Source: Okapia johnstoni (lineage: Eukaryota > Chordata > Mammalia > Artiodactyla > Giraffidae). From it: a stretch of 64,000 nt of DNA. The notes beneath the pieces were generated by a model. The model was not told where the DNA came from and ran no database searches. It was given only the letters and a program-made list of their open reading frames with translations. Below, piece by piece: positions 33,990-45,282 of the stretch (position 1 is its first letter; the number at the start of each line of letters is the position of its first letter). The stretch covers positions 17,878,230 through 17,942,229 of the forward strand of contig CM044317.1 in the NCBI GenBank assembly GCA_024291935.2, written 5' to 3'. The position numbers and the translations under genes were made by a program.

Positions 33990-34080
33990 GGCAGGATTAT
34001 GTCTCATTTTCCCTAGCACTTAGAACAGTGCCTAGCATGAGTAAGGAATCAATACACATTTGTCATATGAAAATACGTTG
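33990..34080 (+). mobile_element. L2 LINE 3' end
   Basis: Terminal L2 pattern: atgatggcaggattatgtct, cctagcacttagaacagtgc, ctagcatgagtaaggaatca. Confidence 0.65.
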
Positions 34081-34214
34081 GACATGTGAATGCCAACAGC
34101 CATACACCTTGAGAAACAAAAGCTTGAAAATATTCAGCCTACAAAATAAAGTAGGTCCTCTCAGTAAATTAATAATATTTAGGAATCAGAGACCACTTTC
34201 CAAGCCGACTGACA

Positions 34215-34440
34215 TATCTTCCCTTTATTCGCCTATTTGTCCTATGTGCCTAGGCTCCAGAGCCACTGGCCGACATCTTTTCTTCCACAAACACCACACA
34301 CTTTCACCACTTTGGGCCTCTGCTCATGCAGCTCCCCTATTGGGGAGTCCCTCCCCCCTCACTCCTCTTTCACCCTCCCAAAAATCAAACTCCTACCCAG
34401 CTTTTAAGACTGTTCATCTAAATCATGCACATCATGCAAC
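34215..34440 (+). mobile_element. L2 LINE fragment (3' UTR side)
   Basis: C/T-rich sequence with L2-like tgggcctctgctcatgcagc, aactcctacccagcttttaa and gactgttcatctaaatcatg. It lies downstream of an L2 terminus, so it is a separate fragment from 33990-34080. The 152-codon frame covering it is chance. Confidence 0.55.
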
Positions 34441-34475
34441 AGGAATTTACTTGGCACAGCCAGGGGATCAAGCCC

Positions 34476-34768
34476 GTCAATCCTAAAGGAAATCAGTTCT
34501 CAATATTCACTGGAAGGACTAATGCTGAAGCTGAAACTCCAATACTTTGGCCACTTGATGTGAAGAGCCAACTCATTGAAAAAAGACCTTGATGCTGGGA
34601 AAGATTGAAGGCAGGAGGAGAAGGGGACGACAGAGGATGAAATGGTTGGATGGCATCATTGACTCAATGGACATGAGTTTGAGGAAACTCCTGGAGATAG
34701 TGAAGGACAGGAAAGCCTAGTGTGCTGAAGTCTATGTGGTCACAAAGAGTCGGATATGACTCAGCGAC
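34476..34768 (+). mobile_element. BovB 3'-end fragment
   Basis: Starts caatcctaaaggaaatcag in the C-terminal region and ends tcagcgactgtgtaacaacc. About 290 bp, with several stops and a frameshift near 34580. Confidence 0.94.
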
Positions 34769-35736
34769 TGTGTAACAACCAGTGCCATTTTGTTTTTATG
34801 GAGTTTGAATCCACTGTACACCCACCTCCTTCCTATACACAGTAAATACTTTATTCATTCCTCATGGTGCCTTCAGAGCCCACTGTGGTACCTGCAGGAA
34901 TACTGCTCAATAAACTCTCCTCAAACAGCATCATTTAGGAATTGGGCCTTGGCTCTTCACACAATCTTAACAGCATAGCTGTCGAATGTGAAAATGAATT
35001 CTGATGGCCACCGCTAACATTTATTGGGCACTTACTATATGCACAGAACTACACAAACAGTTCATATAATCCTGACATAGGTGAGGTAACTCACCCAAGG
35101 CCACATGGATTTAGATGGCAGAAAGGAAAGTCAAATCCACATGTAACTCTTTTCTTTCCACTGACATTTGTGTTTTCTTTTCTCTGCACTGTGTTTTATG
35201 ATCTGTCATAAGTGTGGATCAGCTTAATTTTTTCACTTTGAATATATGACTCTATAAAATATGAATGATTGTTACCCACAGACAATTCTCAACCTCTGCT
35301 GTATGTTTTTCCTGTGGATGTTAATTCCAAAATGTTTGAAAGCATGTTTAACTACAGGATGTGGATGATAAGCTATTAATATTTATCATTCTCTGTGTCT
35401 ACTGTAACCAAGTTAACCAGCAAGGGGAAAATTATGCTTAATTTTTTCTATAACTAGATAATGCCTTAGAATTGTTTTGGAATCATGCAAAAAATAAACT
35501 CATCCTTTATTGTGAAGACATTTATACTCATGCGATTTTTCAATAATCAGAGGCTCCCTCGGGATCCCCACGGTGAGTAGAGAGGTGCGCTTGGTAGTGA
35601 GCGTTACTCTCCTAACTGGAAGTCGCTCTTCTTTGGGGAGGTGGGAATGAAAATGGGCACAGCATTTTACTTGTTCAATATTATTTACTATTTATGAAAC
35701 AAGGTGAATTTATACACAAGTAGACTGCCAAATGTG
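34769..35736. other. Unique sequence with a reversed MIR at 35012-35150
   Basis: The MIR is visible as acatttattgggcacttact, cctgacataggtgaggtaac, and cacccaaggccacatggatt (minus strand). The remainder is AT-rich with no gene signal. Confidence 0.6.
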
Positions 35737-35957
35737 GGGTTTCCCAGGTGGCGCTGGAGGTAAAGAACCCACCTGCCGATGCAGGAGGCATAAGAGACTG
35801 GAATTCAATCCCTAGGTCACAAAGATCCGCTGGAAGAGGGCATGGCAATCCACTCCAGTATTCCTGCCTGGAGAATTCCATGGATAGAGGAGCACTATGG
35901 GCTACAGTCCATAAGGTTGCAAAGAGTTGGACACAACTGAAGTGACTTAGCAGGCAC
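35737..35957 (+). mobile_element. Bov-tA SINE
   Basis: Head ggtttcccaggtggcgctgg, body tccactccagtattcctgcc, end agttggacacaactgaagtg. The B box region is diverged (ttcaatccctaggtcac). Confidence 0.93.
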
Positions 35958-36737
35958 ACAGACCCCGAATATTCTACTAACACCACAACGAGGCTGTAGC
36001 GTATCAAAACGACTAAACCTTAAGCACCTATTAATTAGAGTAAAAAAAAAAAATCTAAAGGCAAGATTAAAAAAACTTATAAAGCAGAAGAGCAATAAAC
36101 TTGTGATGTCAGTAAGCTTAATTCACAGCACTTTCCTGTCCTTATTCTGAGCTGTATGTAACTCTGTGAAGCAGGCTCTGTAAATGTGTTCCAACTTCTC
36201 CCCATTGAAACATACAGTCAGAGGCCTTGCTTTATTCCTATTATTGCATTTAACAGACCTATTATTTTGATAGATTGGACTTTTTAAATAATATACTCAA
36301 TGTTAGAATATAGCCCTCCTCAGTTTATTCTTTTCAATTATTGGTTGAGATTTACACTGTGGTTTGTGTTTTTAAAACACTAAACACTAGATTTATATAT
36401 AGATTTAGTTGTTACATGCTTTTTTTTAAATTAATTTCTCAAAATCACATGCAACTGGCTGTTTTCCATACTAAAAACACTACTACTTTGGTTTATATCA
36501 ATGATGTCTGGAGTTTTAAATCTAAGTAGAGATTTAATTTTTCATTCAAAAGTCACTTCTTTGCCAACCCTTTCCTCACACCTCTAAAATCTAGGAAATG
36601 TGCCAAGATTTTCAGAAAACATATTTACTTATTCTTTGAACGTACTTGGAGGGAGATTAAAGCATAGAAAAATAAAAGCAGATGAATAGGACTTGTGGGC
36701 TAAAAGAGATATATTTGATTCATTTTGTTGTCAGTTA
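35958..36737. other. Unique AT-rich sequence
   Basis: No repeat or gene recognised; an A run lies at 36041-36051. Confidence 0.45.
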
Positions 36738-37084
36738 CAAGAAGGAAAGAGAGAAAAAGAAAGAAGGAAAGAAGACAGGCTCAAAAATTTGAGGCAATGA
36801 GTGCAATGTTGCCTAAAACTATGCCTTAATCAATTACCTCTACCAAACTCTTCAATGAACTCCTTTGTCTTAACATGTACATAGGCTTCTGCATTGTAGG
36901 CAGATTCTTTACCAACTGAGCTACAAGGGAAGCCCTAACAAGAAGGAACAAGAGAAAAAGAAAGGAGGAAAGAAGACAGGCTCGAAAATTTGAAGCAATG
37001 AGTGTAATGTTTCCTAAAACTATGCCTTAATCAATTACATCTACCAAACTCTTCAATGAACTCCTTTGTCTTAACATGTACATA
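36738..37084. repeat. 146-bp direct duplication with SINE fragment between
   Basis: Positions 36738-36883 and 36939-37084 are the same 146 bases with 8 substitutions and no indel that I could find. Each copy starts caagaagg and ends cttaacatgtacata. The 55 bases between them (36884-36938) are a minus-strand piece of a Bov-tA tRNA-like head. The unit holds purine-rich sequence followed by unique sequence. Confidence 0.95.
36884..36938 (-). mobile_element. Bov-tA head fragment at a duplication joint
   Basis: Reads ggcttctgcattgtaggcag, attctttaccaactgagct, acaagggaagccc: the complement of the first 55 bases of a Bov-tA, with no body or tail. SINE insertions normally lose the 5' end, not the 3' end, so ordinary retrotransposition does not explain it. 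Confidence 0.88.
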
Positions 37085-37417
37085 AATATTACCCTGTTTT
37101 GTATTTCATGGGGGGCAATAAAGTAATTTTCTAAAAATAATATTTCTAATGCTAATATTGGGATTTTATCAAGATGAGAACTATTGGAAGTTATAGTTTG
37201 TTATATGTCTAACTGGATGATCATTGGTTCATTAAAAGTACAGAAGATACTATGTTTTCTACCCAAAGGCCCAATTAAAAAATATCTGGTCACTAAATTT
37301 CTTCAGTTCAGGCATCATGGAGAATATTCACAAACATTTGGAAATGTTTGGACCTTGGTAACAAAGCTGCCCACTGGGGTATCTAAGTAAAAAAAAAAAA
37401 AATTGACACTGCTATAC
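37085..37417. other. Unique AT-rich sequence
   Basis: No repeat or gene recognised; A run at 37389-37401. Confidence 0.45.
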
Positions 37418-37612
37418 TGAAAATGTAGAACCAACAAGGACCTACTATATAGCATAGCGAACTCTGCCAAATATTATATAAAAACCTAAATGCAAAGAGA
37501 GTTTGAAAAAAGAATATATACATGTATATGTATAACTGAATCACTCTGCTATACACTTGAAACTAACACAATATTGTTAATCAATTATACTCCAATATAA
37601 AAAAAGGTTAAA
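37418..37612 (+). mobile_element. L1 LINE 3' terminus
   Basis: Terminal L1 3' UTR: gaaccaacaaggacctacta, atatacatgtatatgtataa, ctgaatcactctgctataca, cttgaaactaacacaatatt, ending caattatactccaatataaa and an A-rich tail. Confidence 0.9.
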
Positions 37613-38397
37613 AAATTAAAGGTTATCAATCACTTAAGACAAAACAAGAAGAATCAATATGTGTAAGAAAAAATGATTTGGGGGAGGGTCAAAAATTCCA
37701 AAATGTTTATTTTCGTCTCATAATGTACAAAGTGATTTCAAATGGCAAATTATTATACCTTAGGTGGCACGCATGGAGGAGGAAAAAGCAATTAAAAACC
37801 AGTGTAATAAAATTAGTTTCCATTTCAAGCACCTGATGTATGCAGTGTGTTTTCAGGATATGGCTAGTACTCACAAGAATACTTTTTATAAATCTAGGGA
37901 CACCTAAAATGAAAGAGGTGAAATGAATTTCCTAAGATACTTAAAAACTCTCTGTCTTAGTTTCCTTATCTATAAAATGGAGCAGCAACAGCAACCACTT
38001 TATTGGGTTATTATAAGAATCAAACGGAATTTGTATATACCTTGCTCTGACCAGTGAAAGCACTGGGTATTTTTTCACCAAGGCCACTCAGTAGGGAGCT
38101 GGCATTCCTTTCTCCCTGGTTCCAAGGCCCTACACTCTTTCTGCTACACCACACACACTCTGAGCGTAAGGAATGGAAGCCTAATAGCTCCTGAGGACAT
38201 TTAGAAACTTCAAATATTTTAACAGGGTCCTAATATTTAAAGGTCAAATAGTAAATTATGAGCTGCCACTTGGAATTCTAATTACAATATAGAGTATTTC
38301 TTGGCCTGAAGCATTAGTGAGAAGAAACTCCTGCTTTCAGCAGTGGGTGGGGACACTGGTGCTATGATGGTTAACTCTATAATAGGGCATCATTATT
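37613..38397. other. Unique sequence with two opposed MIR fragments
   Basis: A plus-strand MIR lies at 37945-38073 (tcttagtttccttatctata, aaaatggagcagcaacagca) and a minus-strand MIR piece follows at 38078-38155 (ccaaggccactcagtaggga). The rest is unique with no gene signal. Confidence 0.6.
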
Positions 38398-38407
38398 AAA
38401 GGACTCA

Positions 38408-38721
38408 GACTTCCCCGATAGCTCAGTTGGTAAAGAATCCACTTGCAATGCAGGAGACCCCGGTTCAATTCCTTGGTCAGGAAGATCCCCTGGAGAAGGG
38501 ATAGACTACCCACTAGTATTCTTGGGCTTCCCTGGTGGCTCAGCTGGTAAAGAATCCACCTGCAATGCAGGAGACCTGGGTTCAATCCCTGGGTTGGGAA
38601 GATCCCCTGGAGAAGGGAAAGGCTACCCATTCCAGTATGCTGGCCTGGAGAATTCCATGGACTGTATAGTCCATATGGTTGCAAAGAGCTGAACACGACT
38701 GAATGACTTTCACACACCAAT
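38408..38721 (+). mobile_element. Double-headed Bov-tA SINE
   Basis: Two tRNA-like heads in tandem, the first with only part of the body (38408-38524, ending ccactagtattcttg), the second with a complete body (38525-38721). Flanking duplication aaaggactca (38398-38407) and aaatgactca (38722-38731), 9 of 10 identical, brackets both. It therefore inserted as one unit. Confidence 0.9.
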
Positions 38722-38883
38722 AAATGACTCAAATGAAAAGTTATCATTCCATAGTGGAAGGTGCTAAATTTTATAAAATATAATATTCACATCATCATTT
38801 AAGGACTCTCCATGAGCCAGAGATCCCCATGAAATACAGAATACAGTAAACCATATTTGCCAGCATGTATTGTGTGTATGTAT

Positions 38884-39096
38884 ATGTGTGTTAGTCGCTC
38901 AGTTCTATCTGACTCTTTGCAATCCTATCAACTGTAGCCCGCCAGGCTTCTCTGTCCATGGGATTCTCCAGGCAAGAATACTGGAGTGGGTAGCCATTCT
39001 CTTCTCCAGGTTATCTTCCAAACCCAGGAATCGAACCTGGGTGGGACTCCTGCATTACAGGCAGATTCCTTACCACCTGAACCAACAAGAAAGCTC
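38884..39096 (-). mobile_element. Bov-tA SINE with (TG)-rich tail
   Basis: Reversed element: tgtgtgttagtcgctcagtt, gcccgccaggcttctctgtc, ctccaggcaagaatactgga, with the reversed head ending ccaacaagaaagc. A tgtgtgtatgtatatg tail precedes it. Confidence 0.94.
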
Positions 39097-40081
39097 ACGT
39101 ATGCCATGACTGTAGGGTAAATCATATCAGAAGACCACAGAATAATATTAACACAGATTCAACTACAAAAAATGTCAAAAGAAATTCTTACAGAGTCTAA
39201 GGTAGTTACAGACAAAATTACTAATATATAATTATCCAAACTTACTAATATATAATATATAGAGGAACAGAAAGTAAAATGAGATGGGTGGTCTAATTTT
39301 CCTCATAATTTTACAGACAAGTGTATTTTGTGGATTTGAAAGCACACTTTGTCCCATTTCAATGACACCAGGACAGAGAACAATGGAAGAGAAGCTACAG
39401 CTGATGACATAGGGCTAGTGACACAACTGCTATGAGGTGCGCATATGCAAACACGGACGCCATTCCTGGTAGGACAACTGCAGAGACTCTAGCCTACATT
39501 TCAGCTAACAAACCATTTAATCACCATTTGAAGAAAGAATGAGACACTGTCTGGAAACCTTCTGCAGACAAGTAAGATCAAGATAGTACCAGCATCTAAA
39601 CTCGTATTAATAGAAGGGCTTGGATGAAAGCCAGAGATGACAGAGGCTCTCAGACAGGCTCCATAGCCATCCTCCTGCCGACCAGGACACTGTGAAGACA
39701 GACCTGAGTCCAAAGGTGACTCAGAAGAGTCTGCCTAGAAAAATGCTGACGGATGACCTCATGTTTCCTTTGCTTTACTTTTACAGTTGTGTGTGTGTGA
39801 GTGATAAATCATAAATATCTATGTATAAAGAAGTCTAAGATAGCTCTGCTGATAAGCTAAAAAGAAAAATCTTAATGAAAAAGCTGTACGGTGAACTAGT
39901 TGAACATTTCTTCTCTCTCAGTGGCACTTACTAGTGGCCTTAACCCTCTACAGCACCTTAGACTTGCAGTATATTTCACCCCTTCTTCACCTTGTCTCCT
40001 GACTCCTCTAGCACTCCGTCTTTTAAGATAAACTTTCTCTCATCTGTCTGCCCTCTCCTGCTTCTTAATATAAAGCCCTTA
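39097..40081. other. Unique sequence, no gene seen
   Basis: AT-rich at first. A 15-bp direct repeat ttactaatatataat occurs at 39218-39232 and 39242-39256. No named repeat or gene. Confidence 0.45.
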
Positions 40082-40150
40082 TAACAGAGGAACCTGGCAG
40101 GCTACAGTCTATGGGGTTGCAAGAGTCAGACATGACTGAACAACTAAGCA
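40082..40150 (+). mobile_element. Bov-A 3' fragment
   Basis: The last 70 bases of a Bov-A/BovB terminus: cagaggaacctggcaggcta, cagtctatggggttgc, agtcagacatgactgaacaa. Confidence 0.85.
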
Positions 40151-40204
40151 CATGTTTGGTCTCATAATAATTTAACCCCATAAAACGTAAATAAAGGTTA
40201 AGGT

Positions 40205-40418
40205 GCTCATTCATGCCTGACTCTCTGCGGCCCCATGGACCATAGCCCACTGGGATCCTGTGTCCATGGAATTTTTCAGGCAAGAATACTGGAGTGAGTA
40301 TTACTCACTCCATTTCCTCTTCCAGGAGATCGTCTCTACCCAGGGATAGGACCTGTGTCTCTTGCATCTCCTGCACCGGCAGGCAGGTTCTTAATCACTG
40401 TGCCACCTGGGAAGCCCC
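40205..40418 (-). mobile_element. Bov-tA SINE containing a 21-bp palindrome
   Basis: A reversed, full-length element, from gctcattcatgcctgactct to the reversed head gccacctgggaagcccc. Its body carries ggagtgagta and the exact complement tactcactcc around one base (40291-40311), absent from the other copies here. Confidence 0.92.
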
Positions 40419-40857
40419 ACTGTTTGTGTAGGACAGGTTATCAAAGTATCTGTGCATCTTCTCTAATAACATAGCATACACCACCATTCATGTGATAAGT
40501 ACATTCATCAGAATTTGATTAACTTTAATTGAAAGAATAGATTTATATTTTATTAACTTTAATTGCAGGAATAGGTGATACCCTTCTCACAATCCATGTT
40601 AGGAAAGTATAACCAAAGGAAAATCATAATTCCAATAGTGTGGCAATTTGGTACTTTCAGATGCCTTCACAAATTATAATATTTGATATATTTCTGCAGA
40701 AGAAAACTTAAATGAGCATGTAAATTTTTATTTTATAAAATATTTGCATTTATAGTTTTATACAAAAGGAAACAAGAAACTCAGAGGACTTGATAACCAT
40801 AAACCCCACCTCGAGGTGAACTTCTGATAAAGAGAAATTTGGTTTCTTGGGTCCTGG
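40419..40857. other. Unique AT-rich sequence
   Basis: No repeat or gene recognised. Confidence 0.45.
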
Positions 40858-40868
40858 AGTGAAAGGCA

Positions 40869-41080
40869 CGTATGTGTGCAACTGCTCAGTCGTGTTCGAC
40901 TCTTTGTGACCCCATGCACTATAGCTCTCCAGACTCCTCTGCCCATGGGATTCTCCAGGCAAGAATACTGCAGTGGGTAGCCATTTCCTTCTCCAGGGGA
41001 TCTTTCTGACTCAGGGACTGAACCTGGGTTTCCTGCACTGCAAGCGGAATCTTTACAATCTGCGCTACTAGGGAAGCCCC
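40869..41080 (-). mobile_element. Bov-tA SINE with target-site duplication
   Basis: A reversed element: caactgctcagtcgtgttcg, actcctctgcccatgggatt, with the reversed head ending ctactagggaagcccc. Flanked by a perfect 11-bp duplication agtgaaaggca (40858-40868 and 41081-41091). Confidence 0.96.
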
Positions 41081-41091
41081 AGTGAAAGGCA

Positions 41092-42782
41092 TGCTCTCCT
41101 TCAAACACAAAGGCCATCAAGTTCCTGCAAGTTCCCTGAGACCAGAAATGCCCTGGTAGAACCAACTGACACAATCTGAGTTCAGCTTCCTTATGCATGT
41201 GAGCAAGTTCACTCGGCTCTTCATTCATTCAACAATATTATTGAACACCTACAACGTACTAGAAATGCACCAGAACTACATAAGGATCAGTCATAAGCAG
41301 GGAACAACTCTAGTGGGGGTGAACCAGATGTGCTCACAGCCTTGGGAAGGTCACAGTAAAAAAACAGACCACATCGCTCAGTGACTTTCTTCTAAAGGAC
41401 ATGATGTTATTCACAGATACCATCTGTTTCCCAGACCTTTCACAGGGTGTGTTTAGGTAACGCTGTCCAGTGGACACGTTTACAGACCTGAGAGCAGCAA
41501 AGGGGTGAAAAGAAGTGGTTAGACAGCTACTCACCAGAAAAATCAAGACTAGACTGCAATCAGGGCTTCTGATTTACAGGTCAGGATTTAGAAAAAAAAT
41601 TAAATGTATATTCTTCACTCAAAATGGCTATTTTTGCAAACGCTAGTAAGTGGATTGATTAATTTCCAAAATGAAGTTGAAGTTGAATTGATGGAGCTCG
41701 GCGGATGTACAAGAATGCACACCAAATATATACAATCCATGATTGGTGTTCATTACTCAACCAAGAGACAGATGAGATTCCACAGATATCCTGTTAATGG
41801 TACATGGATGTAATAAAGTGGAGAAAGTGGGCCAAAAAAGTGTCCATAATTATATGAAGGCACACTGTCCTCAGAGTAACTCTAGGGTCGGGGAGGGAGG
41901 GGAGTAGGCTTTTCACAAAAATTGTTCAAGATTCTTCTTTTAAATTAGGGAATCCTCAATGGGACAGCATATGACCTGCAATGAAACTAAAAGGTATTCA
42001 TTTTCCAGACTCAGTTGACAGACTTTAAAAGCTGCCTTAGGTGAAGTGATTTTACTAATAACATAAACCATCTTATTTTCTATTAAATCCTCCTTACTTG
42101 GGATCACTACTGCATGCTCGTAGGGGAAACGTTTTTTAAAAAATACGTTTTACAGCTGCTCACCAACATTATTGACTTTTCTAAATAATGCTCAACAGAT
42201 CAAGGAAGATTTGAAGCATGAGATTTTAGAGCTGAAAGATTAGGTTTTCATACCATAATGCTGGCCCCCGCAGAACCCAAGGGCTGGTTGGAGCTTTAGT
42301 TTATGAACAAAAGCTTGTCTTGAAAACCTTTGAATCTAAGTTGAAATTAAGGCCAGTCTACAAAGATGGGTCTTTTTTTTAAGATGCCACAGATCCCTTT
42401 TGGTATCTTTCTAGGACCTGACATCAGACAAAAAGCCAGGATTAGAGGATTTGGGAAAACCTCAACTGTCTGTCACCAGCCCAGTGTCATGGTGGGCTTG
42501 TCACACACTCCAGGCTCCAGTGTGTCTTAACTACACAATTTCTGAATCTGTTTAGGTCTTCCTTAGGCCCTTTTTCATTTCTAAAAATCAGAAATCTGCA
42601 TATTTCTTCCTAATATTTATTCCACATCTTCCTTGTTTTAAATTTACTTTCCTCTCATCTTGTATTCAGTGTGAATAAAAACAGCTATTCATTATCATCA
42701 AAACATACCACATGATACCATATACACAGAACCCAAAACACTATTTCAAAACCTCTTTGAATTAATGTTGGGGGCTGCTTAT
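41092..42782. other. Unique sequence, no gene seen
   Basis: Positions 41215-41290 contain a phrase (tcattcattcaacaatatta) suggestive of an old mammal-wide repeat. The rest is unremarkable AT-rich sequence with no coding or RNA signal. Confidence 0.4.
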
Positions 42783-42885
42783 CATGTGCTAATTAGTGTG
42801 CTAAGCATTTACAATAATTATTCCATTTGTTCAAGGTCCTAAAGGCAGAAAGTGGTAAGGCTGGAATTTAAATGTTTAGGTCTCA
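42783..42885 (-). mobile_element. MIR SINE fragment
   Basis: Reversed MIR: tgtgctaattagtgtgctaa, gcatttacaataattattcc, aaggcagaaagtggtaaggc, tggaatttaaatgtttaggt. The central part is shortened. Confidence 0.6.
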
Positions 42886-44920
42886 TGACCCCCGAGATGC
42901 CACTTATTTATAGTTGAATCACATCAACCTGTGGGTGATGGAGTTTCAGGGACTCTGGGAGCCACAGCAGGATCCGTGGGAGAAACTCCACAAATGACCC
43001 CACTGACCGCCTAATATATCCCAGCACTCTCCCTCCCACTCTGGGGGGCCACAATAACTGGCACAGAATTGCATGCTATATATCACCCTCAAAAATACTT
43101 TTTTAATCAGAAGAGAGGTGGGGAGAGAAGGGAGAAGCCACAGCACACATATACATAACCATCACAACAAAAGCATCCAAGCAAACATCATTAAGGATTT
43201 ATTTGAATTTTGCATGCAGTGTGGGGAGCCAGGCTTTCTCCTTTCTTCTGTGTTAGCACTCTGATTTCCCATGCTAACCATAATGCTCCAGTATCGTAAA
43301 CATTTATATATCATCCATTTAAATAACGCACATACTAGGTCCCATTCATTGAAATGTAAATGATCACAAAAGAGCCAAGGCGGGAATCGCAGTGAAAGCT
43401 GTAACATTTATTGAACAGAGGACATATGTTCGCAGATCACAGCGCTGCATGAGCATACATTCCAGGGTTCATAACATGGTTCCAATTCAGCTTCCTTACA
43501 CATGAAAAGGACAAATGTTCGCATCAATATCCTACTTTGCCCTCAAGATACTCAATACAGCATCTCAGTTTTTGGAATAACAAAGGAAAATTCATCTGAC
43601 AAAGGGCATGGTACAGAATATATCTATAAGAGGTATTTCTCATCAACGTTAAATAGCCAACTTCTTTCCTTTTGTTCTAGTAGAAGAAATTCTGGCCAAA
43701 TTGTTAAAAAACTACCAAGCTCTTGAAGTAGTCTTTAACCTCCAATTTTCCTCTAAACATTATCTTTAAATAATAACAATAAAAAATAAAATTTAATTTC
43801 TAGGAATTTAAACAGTTCAAAAGAAAATCTCTATTTTGATCACTTAAAAAAAAATAAGGTTGTTCATTTTTCTGAACTACTGTTCTTTTTTCTTTCCTTT
43901 TATGGAAATATCTAAAATAGTGATCATGAAACAGAAAACGATTATCTTTTATCTCCTTAAGAGATTAATAACAGAAAGCTGAAGAGGATTCTTGAATCAA
44001 AGAATCTGATAGTGTAAAACATCTGATGTAAGAATGCTTCATTGATTACTCAGACTACTAATAAGAATAAAATTAGGAAATCTAAAAGAGAAAGCCTAGC
44101 TGATTCACTTTGCTCTGCACAAATTATTTTGTTTAATTTAATACAGCATCTATGATCTATGATGGCTTTCTTCTAAGCACAAGTTGTCAGCTGATCTCTT
44201 CTAAGAATTCCCTATTACTCCATCCTTGGTCTGAATGGAGATCTGGCCATTTTTAAGGTGAAGCTCTTGCTTATGTCTTGCATATGTCTCTGGATGTAAT
44301 CTTCTTTCTTTATTTTGAAATTAAGAAATCCTCTGCCTGCCTGAAAATGATATTTTAACACATAATTAAATACTACATGTAAATATTAATCGTTTTGTCC
44401 AAGAACTAAATTTTCTTTGACCTTCTTTTTTGTTACTGCTCAATGCTCATGCAAAGACCTTTTTACAACACCCAGACTCTTCACTGAGAACAAACCAGAC
44501 AGGCTCATCTGTTTGCTGGCAGGTGCGTAACAGGCAAAGCACATCTGGTTTCTCTTCATCTAGAAAAGAGTTTGCCGATCCGCCATCATCTGCTTCATGT
44601 CTTGGCTGGATTTATCTCAGAAAAGGCGATGGGGGAATGCCCACGTGCACTCCTAATTTGTAAATCACAGTCATAAAATGAGAGGAAAATGCATGTTTGC
44701 CCTCACTAATTGGCAGAGCAAATTTATAAATCTAGAGCTGTTTTAAAAAGAGGTAAATTAAAGAGTTCCTTTATATGGGACTATTTCCCCAGACTTGAAA
44801 AACACCGACCTTAGTCATCGGATCATTGTTTTTAAAAATCACAGTCTTTTCATCCTATCAATAAATGCTTATTCAATCCTACTATGAGCAGGCACTGAAA
44901 CCCTGTTTTATCCTTCCTAA
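42886..44920. other. Unique sequence, partly conserved-looking
   Basis: Two kilobases without a named repeat. Positions 44400-44780 (with ttgccgatccgccatcatct and actcctaatttgtaaatcac) look like conserved noncoding DNA by texture only. No gene was recognised. Confidence 0.35.
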
Positions 44921-44930
44921 AAGAAAGCAA

Positions 44931-45154
44931 GGGTTTCCCAGGTGCCACAGTGGTAAAAAATCTGCCTGCAATGCAAGAGATGCAAGAGATGTGGGCTAAA
45001 TCCCTGGGTGGGGAAGATCCCCTGGAGAAAGAAATGGCAACCCACTCCAGTGTTCTTGGCAGGGAAATACCATGGACAGAGGAGCCTGGCGGGCTACCGT
45101 CCATGCGGTTGCAAAGAGTCAGACAAGACTGAGCAACTAAGCACACACACACAC
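44931..45154 (+). mobile_element. Bov-tA SINE with target-site duplication
   Basis: Head gggtttcccaggtgccacag, body cccactccagtgttcttggc, end cagacaagactgagcaacta, and a cacacacacac tail. Flanked by a perfect 10-bp duplication aagaaagcaa (44921-44930 and 45155-45164). Confidence 0.96.
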
Positions 45155-45282
45155 AAGAAAGCAAAGGGCCTTATTCAGTGGGTTCAAGACAGCCACAAGG
45201 ACATGTCAATTTATGCTTGAGTGGTCTAGTTAGTTTTAAGGTAATCTCTTTTATATAAGAGGAAAAAAAGGCAAGAGAGTGA

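Noticed and set aside
34028..34486. 152-codon plus-strand frame
   Set aside because: It runs across L2 sequence into the start of a BovB tail, so it is a composite of repeats and not a gene.
36738..37084. CRISPR-like repeat-spacer-repeat
   Set aside because: Two long repeats with one SINE-derived spacer in a mammalian genome; it has none of the array features.
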